Notes: generated by a model not told the origin, from the sequence alone. Counted from the stretch's first letter, positions 22,701 to 30,110 are shown. The stretch: DNA of 32,653 nt from Chryseobacterium gleum (GCA_945872795.1 CAMCAZ010000040.1:1-32653); one strand, 5' to 3'. Program-made: numbers and translations.

Positions 22701-23341
22701 TCGTGTTCCTGATCATCGTGTGGCAGTTCAACAGCATCAGCTGGCCGCTCGTGATCCTCAGCACCGTGCTCTTCAGCACCATCGGCGTGTTCCTCGGCCT
22801 CATCGTGTTCCGAATGGACTTCATCATCCTCATGAGCATGCTGGGCATCATCTCGCTGATCGGCGTGGTGGTCAACAACGCCATCGTGCTCATGGACTTC
22901 GCGAAGCTGCTGTTCGAGCGGCAGAAGGAGAAGCGCGGCCTGCCCGAAACGGCGGAGCTGCCCATCGATGTGACGCGCGAAGCCTTGATCATCGCCGGCA
23001 AGACCCGCCTGCGTCCGGTGCTGCTGACGGCGGTGACCGCGGTGCTGGGCCTGCTGCCGTTGGCCGTGGGCTTCAACCTCAATTTCGGCACGCTGCTCAC
23101 CGAGCTCAACCCCCACATCCATATCGGTGGCGACAACGTGATCTTCTGGGGACCGCTCTCGTGGGCTGTGATCTACGGGCTCACCTTCGCCACCTTCCTT
23201 ACCCTGATCATGGTGCCCGTGATGCTCCTGATCATCGCGAAGATCAAGCACCGCCGGCAGTGGAAGGCTGAATTGCGCGTTCGCAACAGCGCCATGGACC
23301 CTGCCGTTGCGACGAACACTTTCCGCCCAGGGACGGTCTAG
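19760..23341 (+). CDS. RND efflux transporter permease
   Basis: A 1193-residue inner-membrane pump of the RND superfamily (PF00873), using proton flow to export a substrate not deducible here. TM1 is at ~34-54. The porter domain starts with VVTPEIYVAVPYNSSSVVDI, and TM4 carries the proton-relay pair Asp-Asp in LGRLVDDGIVIVENIYRHM. The second half repeats the fold; TM10 is in MSMLGIISLIGVVVNNAIVL. It is longer than typical ~1040-residue HAE pumps. About 60 extra residues with two additional hydrophobic segments (~517-565) lie between TM6 and TM7, and LNPHIHIGGDNVIFWGPLSW is a further insertion near the end. The operon ends at the terminator at 23361. Confidence 0.95.
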   Translation: MDHSNIENEAYGEGQGRQFAITSWAVKNRTTVMVISILIAVFGMYSYSAMPKESFPEVVTPEIYVAVPYNSSSVVDIEKLITKPLEKEINTITGVDEINSTSVPNFSTIQVKFNYNVTPTEALRKVKDAVDKAKSDANFPKDLPAEPSIFEMNFSEMIPVMNINLSGDYSIDQLHHYGKILEDRIESLPEINKVDIRGVPEKEVKVSIDLNKMEALQLNFGDVAMALQMENLTMSGGEVLTDGMRRAVRVVGEFADMEMIRDIVVKNEFQKEVRLRDIASVEFDYKEADSYAREYGNPVVMLDVIKRAGENLIIASDKINAILKETRGTVIPEDVTITITGDQSEDTRVQVDELFNHIIFGVILVVGTLLFFLGLRNALFVGLAIPMSMFISFIVLNAFGVTLNIMVLFSLILALGRLVDDGIVIVENIYRHMSNGEPAMSATRKAVGEVTLPIVAATTATVMVFVPLLFWPGMMGQFMKWMPITFMVALSASLFVALVVNPALSTQFMKVERENPNAKKVYRLVGIFMVVGTLFAVLGVSFQQPLITGLGTFSILAGILGILNLKVAVPGTRWFQDVFLPRLETRYEGFLRYALDKHHPRTFLFGTFGLLVLAIVLLIVVPPKVEFFPVNEPKYVNVFIEAPIGTDIDKTDKITRRLEEQVKTIVNVPPYIEVVEAKQPDGTVKRDTVNWLVNSMITQVGNGTSDPAQGVSLANTPNKARIQLNFVKFAERRGLKTNDVLLKLQSELQGYPGVIVSVDKDAAGPPSGKPINIELTGEEIGPLLAEADSLKSFLDSKNVPGVEALRIDIDRAKPEMPIIIDRAKARLLNVSTYAVADAIRTALFGKEVSTFRIEGDDDDYKIMVRLQDDQRYDVGTIMNMNITFRDMLNGQIRQVPISAVAKEELSSTFSAIKRTDLKRVVTVSSNVIAGYNANEVIAEMKEALTGYEKDERFGMAFTGQQEDQMKEMAFLGKAFLIAIFIVFLIIVWQFNSISWPLVILSTVLFSTIGVFLGLIVFRMDFIILMSMLGIISLIGVVVNNAIVLMDFAKLLFERQKEKRGLPETAELPIDVTREALIIAGKTRLRPVLLTAVTAVLGLLPLAVGFNLNFGTLLTELNPHIHIGGDNVIFWGPLSWAVIYGLTFATFLTLIMVPVMLLIIAKIKHRRQWKAELRVRNSAMDPAVATNTFRPGTV

Positions 23342-23360
23342 GTGTGGAAGTTCCTCTTGG

Positions 23361-23392
23361 AACGGCCCCGGACCTCCGGGGCCGTTCGTTCT
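23361..23392 (+). terminator. Rho-independent terminator of the efflux operon
   Basis: An 11-bp perfect stem (AACGGCCCCGG / CCGGGGCCGTT) with a 4-nt loop (ACCT) is followed by CGTTCT. It lies 19 nt after the RND gene stop. Confidence 0.85.
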
Positions 23393-23464
23393 CCACCGGG
23401 CTTGTGAACAGCCTTGCTGTGGATCCTTGCTGGACCACGGCCCGTGGTGCACGGTGTTCACCGG

Positions 23465-23472
23465 TAAGTTCG
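23465..23472 (+). promoter_or_regulatory. -7 box before the TonB-dependent receptor gene
   Basis: TAAGTTCG lies 4 nt before the ATG at 23477, with the same geometry as the serine hydrolase box at 6019-6026. With the terminator upstream, it makes the receptor a separate, probably leaderless transcript. Confidence 0.5.
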
Positions 23473-23476
23473 CATC

Positions 23477-25822
23477 ATGGCATCGATGGTCCGTACCCTG
23501 TTGATCGTGCTGTGGACCTCCATCGGTGTACCCCTGGTGGTCCTCGCACAGACCACCTCCACCTTGAGCGGTCGCGTCACGGATGCCACCACCTCCGCGC
23601 CGCTGGCGGGGGCCACCATCCAGCTGTTCCTGGGTGACAGCAGCACCATCGGCGGCACCACGGATGCCAGCGGAGCCTTCCGCCTCACCGATGTGCCCAC
23701 GGGGATCCACAGTGTGCGTGCCAGTTTCGTGGGTTATGCCGCGGCCGAGATCGCCGAGGTGTGGGTGCGGCGCGGAAAGGAGGAGGTGGTGAGCATCGCG
23801 CTGCAACGCTCGGTGAGCGAGATCGCAGAGGTGGAGGTGAGGGCCAGTGCACCGCAGCGCATGAACACCCTGAGCGCGCACACCCTCACCGTGGAACAGA
23901 GCCTGCGTTACCCGGCCACCTTCTTCGATCCCGCACGGCTGGCCATGAGCTTCGCCGGAGTGGCCTCCACCAACGACCAGGCCAACCACTTCAGCGTGCG
24001 GGGCAATGGACCGGTGAGCAACGCCTGGTTGCTGGAAGGGGCCGAGATCGTGAACCCCAACCACCTGACCAACGCGGGCACGGCCAGCGACTACCCCACG
24101 CTGAGCGGTGGCGGGACCACCATCCTGAGCGCGCAGATGCTGGGCACCTCCCGCCTGCTGATGGGTGGCCTCACCGCACCCTATGGCAATGCGCTCGGCG
24201 GACTCATGGACCTCCAACTGAGGCCGGGTATCACCACGCGCCAGGCCTTCACAATGCAGGCGGGCCTCATCGGCATCGACCTCAGTGCGGAGGGACCTTT
24301 CCGCAAGGGCGGCAAAGCCTCGTACCTCATCAACTATCGCTACTCCACGCTCGGCCTGCTCAGTGCCATGGGCGTGGCCCTCGGCGATGAGGACATCACC
24401 TTCCAGGACCTTTCCTTCAACGTCTCACTGCCCATTGGCGACAAGGCCCTGCTCACCCTCTTCGGCATGGGCGGCAACAGCAGCAACCGCTTCGATGCCA
24501 AGGACAGCACCGAGTGGGAGTTCGACAAGGACAGCCAGAACATCGACTACACGGCGAAGGTGGGAGCTGCCGGTGGAACGTTGCGCCTGGCTTTGGGGAA
24601 AAACGCCGTGTGGCGCACCACGGCCGTGATCTCGGAGAACGATCAGGAACGCAGCGCTTCGGGACCTTCAGGCATCGCAGGGGTCGACGACGTCACCCGT
24701 GCGGCGGGCCTGACCGAACGCAAGTTGTCCCTGGTCTCTTTTGTGCGTGGCTCCAGCGGCGCACGGATCACCTATCAGGTCGGTGGCAGTGCCATGGAAC
24801 GGACCGTGGGGAAGGATGTCCTCGTCGAGGACAACATAGTGGCCTGGCTGATCAGGCCCTACGCACAAATGGGCTACGCACTGAGCGATCGCCTGCGCGC
24901 GGAAGTGGGACTGGCCTATTCCACCTACACCGCCAACGGGTCCAGCATCGTGGAACCAAGGGCCAGTCTTCAGTGGGAGGCCCGTGCCGGGCGCACGTTC
25001 ACCCTCTTTGCCGGTCAACGCGGCCAGCTGCCGAACGTGCAGTTGTTCCCCACGCAGCCCATCATCGGCCTCTGGAACAACAACGATATCGGGCTTACGC
25101 GTTCGTTGGATCTGAGCTTGTCCTACGAGCATGTCGTGCGGCCCCACCTCATCTTCCGCTCGGAGGTTTACCACCAGCAACTGGAGGATGTTCCGGAAGG
25201 GGATGTACGTAAGTACCGCCCCCCGTTCAACGATGATGGAAGCATGGTGAATGCTTGGGACCAACCGCTGTTCCTGCAGCTTGCGAATACGGGGACCGCC
25301 TCCAACACAGGGCTTGAAGTGTCGCTCCACCGCACCTTCCGGAACGACCTGTTCTATGAGGTGAACGCCACACTGTTGGATACGCGTTACCGTTCCATGG
25401 CAGGTCAGGAACTGGCTACCCGTTGGAACACCAGCGGCATGGGCAACGTGGTCATCGGGCGGGAGTTCGCCAAGGAGCGGGAGGGTTCGAAGCGCACCTG
25501 GGGTGTGAACGGCCGCGCGAACGTGACCGGTGGGCAGCGCACCACGCCGATCGATACGCTGTTCTCCGCAAGCACCGGAACAACGGTGTACGATGTGCAA
25601 CGTCCGCTGTCGGAGACCCTCGCCACTTACTACCGCATCGACCTCCGCATCTATCGGAAGATGGAACGCAAGGGGCACACGGGCATGTGGTCGCTGGACC
25701 TGCTGAACGTGACCAATGCGCAGAACGAAGCCTACCGCTACTATGACCAGCGCAAGGGCGAGATCGTCACCAAGTACCAGCTTGGCCTGATCCCCAACCT
25801 CAGCTACCGCATCGAATTCTGA
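23477..25822 (+). CDS. TonB-dependent receptor with carboxypeptidase-regulatory domain
   Basis: A 781-residue outer-membrane receptor. A signal peptide ends near LVVLAQ (residue 25). A CarboxypepD_reg-like domain follows at ~28-110 (LSGRVTDATTSAPLAGATIQ, then GGTTDASGAFRLTDVPTG). The plug is at ~125-250 (FSVRGNGPVSNAWLLEGAEI, PYGNALGGLMDLQLRPG), and the beta-barrel occupies the rest, ending with an aromatic residue (LSYRIEF) as expected. It is likely to import a TonB-powered ligand, which is unknown; no SusD partner or ligand-specific enzyme lies next to it. The barrel is on the short side. An alternative ATG lies 9 nt downstream. TMEM220 follows after 5 nt. Confidence 0.92.
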   Translation: MASMVRTLLIVLWTSIGVPLVVLAQTTSTLSGRVTDATTSAPLAGATIQLFLGDSSTIGGTTDASGAFRLTDVPTGIHSVRASFVGYAAAEIAEVWVRRGKEEVVSIALQRSVSEIAEVEVRASAPQRMNTLSAHTLTVEQSLRYPATFFDPARLAMSFAGVASTNDQANHFSVRGNGPVSNAWLLEGAEIVNPNHLTNAGTASDYPTLSGGGTTILSAQMLGTSRLLMGGLTAPYGNALGGLMDLQLRPGITTRQAFTMQAGLIGIDLSAEGPFRKGGKASYLINYRYSTLGLLSAMGVALGDEDITFQDLSFNVSLPIGDKALLTLFGMGGNSSNRFDAKDSTEWEFDKDSQNIDYTAKVGAAGGTLRLALGKNAVWRTTAVISENDQERSASGPSGIAGVDDVTRAAGLTERKLSLVSFVRGSSGARITYQVGGSAMERTVGKDVLVEDNIVAWLIRPYAQMGYALSDRLRAEVGLAYSTYTANGSSIVEPRASLQWEARAGRTFTLFAGQRGQLPNVQLFPTQPIIGLWNNNDIGLTRSLDLSLSYEHVVRPHLIFRSEVYHQQLEDVPEGDVRKYRPPFNDDGSMVNAWDQPLFLQLANTGTASNTGLEVSLHRTFRNDLFYEVNATLLDTRYRSMAGQELATRWNTSGMGNVVIGREFAKEREGSKRTWGVNGRANVTGGQRTTPIDTLFSASTGTTVYDVQRPLSETLATYYRIDLRIYRKMERKGHTGMWSLDLLNVTNAQNEAYRYYDQRKGEIVTKYQLGLIPNLSYRIEF

Positions 25823-25827
25823 TCACC

Positions 25828-26199
25828 ATGAAGAAGTTCATCAACCTCCTCTTCGCACTGGTCTTCGCACTCTTCGCGTACTGGAACCTCAACGATCCCG
25901 ATGCGCTCATCTGGGTGCTGTCCTACGGTGCCACGGCCCTGCTCTTCGCCATGGCCGCCTTCGGTCGTGCGGACCGGCGCATCAGTGGGGCTCTGGCCAT
26001 TGCCCTCGCGGTGTGGATGTTGACGATGGTCCCCGGCATGGTGGATTGGTTCAACAGTGGCATGCCCTCGATCACGGCGGAGATGCAGGCCACGGCGCCG
26101 CACATCGAAGTGGTGCGCGAGTTCCTCGGGCTGCTCATCACCGTGCTGGCCCTGGTGCGGCTCACCTTCTCCACGGCGCGTGAGGCGCGGATGGGATAG
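25828..26199 (+). CDS. TMEM220-family membrane protein
   Basis: A 123-residue protein with four hydrophobic segments. The diagnostic N-terminal pattern of the TMEM220 family (PF15071) is present: FAYWNLNDPDALIWVLSYGA, with NDPDAL.W near residues 22-30. The function of the family is unknown in bacteria and eukaryotes. It starts 5 nt after the receptor gene and probably shares its transcript. Confidence 0.85.
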   Translation: MKKFINLLFALVFALFAYWNLNDPDALIWVLSYGATALLFAMAAFGRADRRISGALAIALAVWMLTMVPGMVDWFNSGMPSITAEMQATAPHIEVVREFLGLLITVLALVRLTFSTAREARMG

Positions 26200-26298
26200 G
26201 GTGGTCCGCTGATCGCGCTGTGCATGGATCGGTGAAGAAGGTCCATCTGCGGATGTGCGCCACGGCTATCTTGCTGCCTCCATTCCACGCTCTGCATC

Positions 26299-27747
26299 GT
26301 GCGCACCCTGCTGCTCCGCATCCTCGGCCCCGCCCTCGGCGCGCTGGTCTACGTGCTGCTCCGGCACCTCGGTCCGCAGCCTGCGCTCATGGCCGGCATC
26401 GTGGCGTGGATGGCCGTGTGGTGGATCAGCGAGGCCGTGCCCTTGGCCGTGACCTCCCTGCTGCCCATGGTGCTGTTCCCGGTCTTCGGCATCGATACGG
26501 TGGGGGGCACCACGGCCAACTACGGCAAGGAGATCATCTACCTCTTCCTCGGTGGTTTCCTGCTGGCCCTGGCCATTGAGCGCAGCGGCCTGCACAAGCG
26601 TATGGCCCTGCACATCGTGGCGCGTGTGGGCGGCACCGGACCACGCCTCGTCGGGGGCATGCTCATCGCCTGCGCCTTGCTCAGCATGTGGATGAACAGC
26701 ACCAGTTGCGTGCTGGTGATGCTGCCCATCGCGCTGAGCCTGCTGGATGATGATGAGGCACCCGCGGCACAGCAACAGCTCACCGTGCCGCTGCTGCTGG
26801 CCGTGGCCTACGGCGCCACCATCGGGGGCATGGCCACACCCGTGGGGACCCCGCCGAACCTCGTGTTCATGGAAGTGTGGAAGACCAACTGGCCCGACCG
26901 ACCACCCATCGGCTTCGGTCAATGGATGGCCTTCGGTGTGCCCTTCATGCTCATCTTCCTCGCCATCGCTTGGCTGCTGCTCACCCGGCTGGTGTTCCGC
27001 GTTCCGCAGGAGCGACTGGTGGAGCCGGCCCGGGTGCGCGAACGCATCGCAGCGCTCGGTGGCACCACCCGGGACGAACGCCTGGCCGGATTGGTCTTCG
27101 CCCTCACCGCGCTGCTGTGGATCACTGGTGATGGCATCCGCTTCACGGAAACGATGGCGCTTTCCGGTTGGCGTGAATGGACCGGACTCGCTGCCGTGAG
27201 CGATGGGGCCGTCGCCATCGCCTCCGCCATCGCGCTCTTCCTCATACCGTCCACGGCACGGGAAGGGCCACGGTCCGCACGCCGTGCATTGATGACCTGG
27301 GACTTCGCGGAGAAGCATGTGCCCTGGGGCGTGCTGCTGCTCTTCGGCGGCGGTTTCGCGATCGCCAGCGGCATGGAGCGTTCGGGTCTGGCGAACAGCA
27401 TGGTCGCCGCCCTTTCGGGCCATGGCGATGCACATCCCGCGGCTCTTGTGGCGGCCGTGGGCAGCCTGGTGTGCCTGATGAGCGAGCTGGGCAGCAACAC
27501 CGCCACGGCCAGCCTCACGCTGCCCATCCTGGCGGAGAGCGCCAGCGTCTGGGGCATGGACCCCTTGTGGTTGCTCATTCCCGCCACGCTGGCCGCCACC
27601 CTGGGCTTCGCGCTGCCCGTGGCGAGCCCCATGCAGGTCATCGTCTTCGGCACCGGTCGCATCCCGGTGCGCCAGATGGTGCGTGCCGGGATCTGGATGG
27701 ACGTGATCGGCGTGCTGTTGCTGGTGCTGTTCTTCGGCCTGGGCTGA
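26299..27747 (+). CDS. SLC13/DASS-family sodium-coupled anion transporter
   Basis: A 482-residue protein with about 11-12 TM segments. Family landmarks: WWISEAVPLAVTSLLPMVLF near the N-terminus, the first substrate/Na loop MWMNSTSCVLVMLPIALSLL, GGMATPVGTPPNLVF in the middle and the second SNT loop SELGSNTATASLTLPIL. It likely imports di- or tricarboxylates (or sulfate) with Na+. The first loop reads NST where SNT is usual. The start is GTG at 26299; a TATCTTGC sequence at 26267 may be its promoter. A frameshifted partial copy of this gene's middle lies ~900 bp downstream (28120-28318). Confidence 0.92.
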   Translation: MRTLLLRILGPALGALVYVLLRHLGPQPALMAGIVAWMAVWWISEAVPLAVTSLLPMVLFPVFGIDTVGGTTANYGKEIIYLFLGGFLLALAIERSGLHKRMALHIVARVGGTGPRLVGGMLIACALLSMWMNSTSCVLVMLPIALSLLDDDEAPAAQQQLTVPLLLAVAYGATIGGMATPVGTPPNLVFMEVWKTNWPDRPPIGFGQWMAFGVPFMLIFLAIAWLLLTRLVFRVPQERLVEPARVRERIAALGGTTRDERLAGLVFALTALLWITGDGIRFTETMALSGWREWTGLAAVSDGAVAIASAIALFLIPSTAREGPRSARRALMTWDFAEKHVPWGVLLLFGGGFAIASGMERSGLANSMVAALSGHGDAHPAALVAAVGSLVCLMSELGSNTATASLTLPILAESASVWGMDPLWLLIPATLAATLGFALPVASPMQVIVFGTGRIPVRQMVRAGIWMDVIGVLLLVLFFGLG

Positions 27748-27748
27748 T

Positions 27749-27768
27749 CGCGCCGCGTGGTGCGTTTT
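27749..27768 (+). terminator. Candidate terminator after the SLC13 gene
   Basis: CGCGCC and GGTGCG form a 6-bp stem (one G-T) with loop GCGT, followed by TTTT, beginning 2 nt after the stop codon. It overlaps the start of the MscS-like remnant. Confidence 0.4.
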
Positions 27769-28094
27769 GCGTGGACAGCATGTCCTGCCTGCAACCGGTG
27801 CCGGATGTGCTGCTGGACAAAGGTGTGGATGTCTTCTAACAGGACTATGGCGACAGCAGCATCGACCTGGAGATGCGCTTCTGGATCACCTCCAAGAGCA
27901 ACCGCCATTTCCGCGATGTGCGGAGCAATGCGATCATGGCCATCAAGGCGACATTCGACAAGGAGGGCATCACCATTCCCTTCCCCATCCGCACACTGGA
28001 CTTCGGTGCCAATGGAGGTACGCGCTTGGATGAAGCATGGCCCGCCGATCGCCGGTCCGCAGACAGTGCGAAGGATCAAGGCGGCCCGAAGTAA
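27759..28094 (+). pseudogene. MscS-type channel C-terminal remnant
   Basis: One frame reads FCVDSMSCLQPVPDVLLDKG, then VDVF, a TAA stop at 27837-27839, and QDYGDSSIDLEMRFWITSKS on the other side. It continues VRSNAIMAIKATFDKEGITI, PFPIRTLDFGANGG and a short divergent tail, ending TAA at 28092-28094. This is the cytoplasmic C-terminal domain of a MscS-family mechanosensitive channel (GDSS.DLE.RFWI and GI.IPFP are typical). The TM helices and the beta domain are missing, so the gene cannot make a channel. An ATG-led ORF from 27873 remains but is only the tail fragment. Confidence 0.75.
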
Positions 28095-28119
28095 TTGACC
28101 AAGGGCATAAGCACCCGGT

Positions 28120-28318
28120 TCGTCCACGCGTGAGAGCGGTCCGGACTTGCTGCGGTGAGCGATGGGCTCATGGCCATCGTTGCCGCCCTCGCACTTTTCC
28201 TCTTACCGTCCACGGAACGGAAGGGCCACGGTCCGCACGCCGTGCCATGCCTCGATGCTGCGCGCTGCATGAACTTCCCAACTCACTGGACCCAGTGGGG
28301 GGCGAGGTCCATGCTGCT
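28120..28318 (+). pseudogene. Fragment of a second SLC13 gene
   Basis: Nucleotides ~28137-28250 align base for base with 27178-27290 of the intact SLC13 gene, with scattered differences; for example CCGTCCACGGAACGG-AAGGG here against CCGTCCACGGCACGGGAAGG there. The peptide VSDGLMAIVAALALFLLPST matches VSDGAVAIASAIALFLIPST of the intact protein. A 1-base deletion then shifts the frame, after which PRSARRA is recovered. A weaker match (NFPTHWTQWG against DFAEKHVPWG) follows. No start, ends or full TM set remain. Confidence 0.75.
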
Positions 28319-28393
28319 GAAGATGATGCACCGCTCATGGCATTGCCTGCTCGGCGAAGGATAGGCCCGGTTTCATTGCGACAGGCAGTGACG

Positions 28394-29545
28394 TCAAAGG
28401 TGATATGGACAGCCACCCCCGATCCGCTGCATGTCATCAGGCGCTACCGGAGTTTGATAGAAGAAATTCGTTCCGCGCGAGACGGTGCTGTCGAATGTGC
28501 GGTGGAATTGTGGGCTGAGCGCGCCTGATGTGGGCGGCACCAGCCAGGCCCAATCGCCGGTCACAATGCGTCCGGCTCGTTGCTCGGACAGGCAGAAGCG
28601 CTCGAAAGCCGTTGAAATGGCATGGTGGTCGCTCAGTTGCACCCCGTCCCTGTCGAAGCTGTACAACACAGCACGGTTCAACTCCACCACGGCGCGATCC
28701 CGCCAGAGTGTTCGTTCTTTCGTGGTATCCCAACCAAAGCACTGGGCCACGGCCGGAAGGGCGTTGTAGCGTTCTGTGTCCGCCAGGTCACGCGAGCCGA
28801 TCTCGGTGACCATGTAGTGACCATTGAAAGGCGCAAAGGGGAAAACGATGCCACCAACAACGAGAGCCATATCCGAGAGCAGTGGCACTGGATACCATTG
28901 CAGCTCGAGCTTTTCGATCGCAGCATTTTCCGGGTGCGCCAGACGTACCATGGGCGAAAGGGCGGGATCCTTGGCCAACACATCGAATGGGGGCTGAACG
29001 ACTCCATCCAGGCACAGAAGCCAAGGCAGGGGTACAAAGGGACCTTGTTCAACGGGCCGCCATCCTGCGTCGAGGCATTGCTGGGTAATGGTGATGTTGG
29101 CGGGATCACCGGTCACCCCACCATCTGCGTTCCGGAATCCCGCGAACTGCACAAGCTGTCGGTTTTCCAGGCGCACGGAAGCGATACCGCTGGGTGGCCG
29201 CGGTGGGAAGATGGTGATCGCGTTCCTTATGGTACCGCCGTTGTAAGCGAATGTCATGTGCGTCCGCAGCGCATCGAATACCGCTGGTGCTGAAACACTC
29301 CGGCGCGCGTCAAACACATGCAGTGTTCGCCACAAATGCCGGGCAATGCATCGGTTGCTGTTATACCAGGCCAGCCGGGCACCATGGGTCAGTTCCTGTG
29401 GTGTAAGCGTGTAGGTGCCGCTCCGGTCCACTTCCGTTCCGATGGCCTCCAGACGTTGTTTCAGCGCAGTAGGTGCCATGCCCATGGATGTCAGCAGCTC
29501 GGCGGCAGCATCCACTAATGAGTGTGCTACGGGATGACCTTGCAT
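28394..29545 (-). CDS. nos: Stand-alone nitric oxide synthase oxygenase
   Basis: This 383-residue protein is the size of bacterial NOS oxygenases (about 360), which make NO and citrulline from L-arginine on a heme-thiolate. The heme ligand should be Cys66 in AWYNSNRCIARHLW (canonical AWRN..RCIGR..W). Further family blocks: LENRQLVQFAGFRNADGGVT, WYPVPLLSDMALVVGGIVF and APFNGHYMVTEIGSRDLAD, with the substrate Glu248. Then come ERYNALPAVAQ, DHHAISTAFERF, and the pterin-side GDWAWLVPPTSGALSPQFH (Trp332, Phe347). Departures from the usual signature are Arg to Tyr61, Gly to Ala68 and Trp to His243. No reductase domain is fused or adjacent. It follows the RidA-like gene by 42 nt on the same strand. 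Confidence 0.92.
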   Translation of the reverse strand: MQGHPVAHSLVDAAAELLTSMGMAPTALKQRLEAIGTEVDRSGTYTLTPQELTHGARLAWYNSNRCIARHLWRTLHVFDARRSVSAPAVFDALRTHMTFAYNGGTIRNAITIFPPRPPSGIASVRLENRQLVQFAGFRNADGGVTGDPANITITQQCLDAGWRPVEQGPFVPLPWLLCLDGVVQPPFDVLAKDPALSPMVRLAHPENAAIEKLELQWYPVPLLSDMALVVGGIVFPFAPFNGHYMVTEIGSRDLADTERYNALPAVAQCFGWDTTKERTLWRDRAVVELNRAVLYSFDRDGVQLSDHHAISTAFERFCLSEQRAGRIVTGDWAWLVPPTSGALSPQFHRTFDSTVSRGTNFFYQTPVAPDDMQRIGGGCPYHL

Positions 29546-29587
29546 GTTGGGGAAGGGTGGCTCAGATTAATTCCCGCGCATGTTCAT

Positions 29588-29998
29588 TCACACCGTTGCG
29601 ATCACCTTCAGCTCGATGGCGATCGGTGTGGGCAAGCAGTTGATCTCGAGCGTGGTGCGACACGGTGGGTCGTTCTCGAAGTACTCCTTCCACAGCCGGT
29701 TGTAGGTCGGGAAGTCGTCCTTCATGTTGGTGAGGTAGACCGTCACGTCCAGGATCTTCTCCCAGCTGCTGCCGCTGTCCTCCAGGATCCACTTCACGTT
29801 CTGGAACACGCTGCGCACCTGGGTCTCGATGTCGTAGCTCATGATTCGGCCCTCGGCATCCAGTTCCACGCCGGGGATCTTCTTCGTGCCCCGTTCGCGC
29901 GGCCCCACGCCGCTGAGGAACAAGAGCTCGCCCACGCGGCGGGCATGCGGGTAGTGGCCTACGGGCTCGGGGGCCTTGTTGCTGGAGATGCTGGACAT
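29588..29998 (-). CDS. RidA-family protein, 2-aminomuconate deaminase-like
   Basis: A 136-residue YjgF/YER057c/UK114-family protein, a trimeric cytoplasmic enamine/imine deaminase. The region GPRERGTKKIPGVELDAEGR plus VTVYLTNMKDDFPTYNRLW and TPIAIELKVIA resembles 2-aminomuconate deaminase of the kynurenine/aminophenol pathway more than generic RidA. The substrate-binding Arg lies in PCRTTLEINCLPTP. No other kynurenine-pathway gene is in the window, so the substrate stays open. The start is the ATG at 29998; the frame is open to 30217 but that part lacks homology and overlaps the divergent adaptor gene. It lies upstream of NOS, probably in one transcript. Confidence 0.88.
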   Translation of the reverse strand: MSSISSNKAPEPVGHYPHARRVGELLFLSGVGPRERGTKKIPGVELDAEGRIMSYDIETQVRSVFQNVKWILEDSGSSWEKILDVTVYLTNMKDDFPTYNRLWKEYFENDPPCRTTLEINCLPTPIAIELKVIATV

Positions 29999-30097
29999 GG
30001 CAGAGGTGGAGCGGCCTGCGCTCCGGCGGTGAAGATCCGGCTTTCCGCCGATCATCCCAAGCTGACGAACGCTGGTCAGCGCTGCGCACGGATCCAC

Positions 30098-30105
30098 GAA
30101 CTTCG
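30098..30105 (+). promoter_or_regulatory. Putative -7 box of the second efflux adaptor gene
   Basis: GAACTTCG lies 5 nt before the ATG at 30111 and is identical to the box 4 nt before the AlkC-like gene. Confidence 0.4.
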
Positions 30106-30110
30106 CCCCT

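Noticed and set aside
20987-24217. A 1076-codon open frame antisense to the RND pump and receptor genes
   Set aside because: Its translation is rich in His, Asp, Gly and Val with no family motifs. It is the mirror of high-GC codon use in the real plus-strand genes, which have clear homology.
27177-27839. A 220-codon frame overlapping the end of the SLC13 gene
   Set aside because: It is out of frame with SLC13 over most of its length. Only its last part reads the MscS remnant, which is listed separately.
27873-28094. A functional small gene starting at the ATG 27873
   Set aside because: It is the tail of the MscS C-terminal domain, with homology continuing upstream across a stop codon, so a pseudogene is the better reading.
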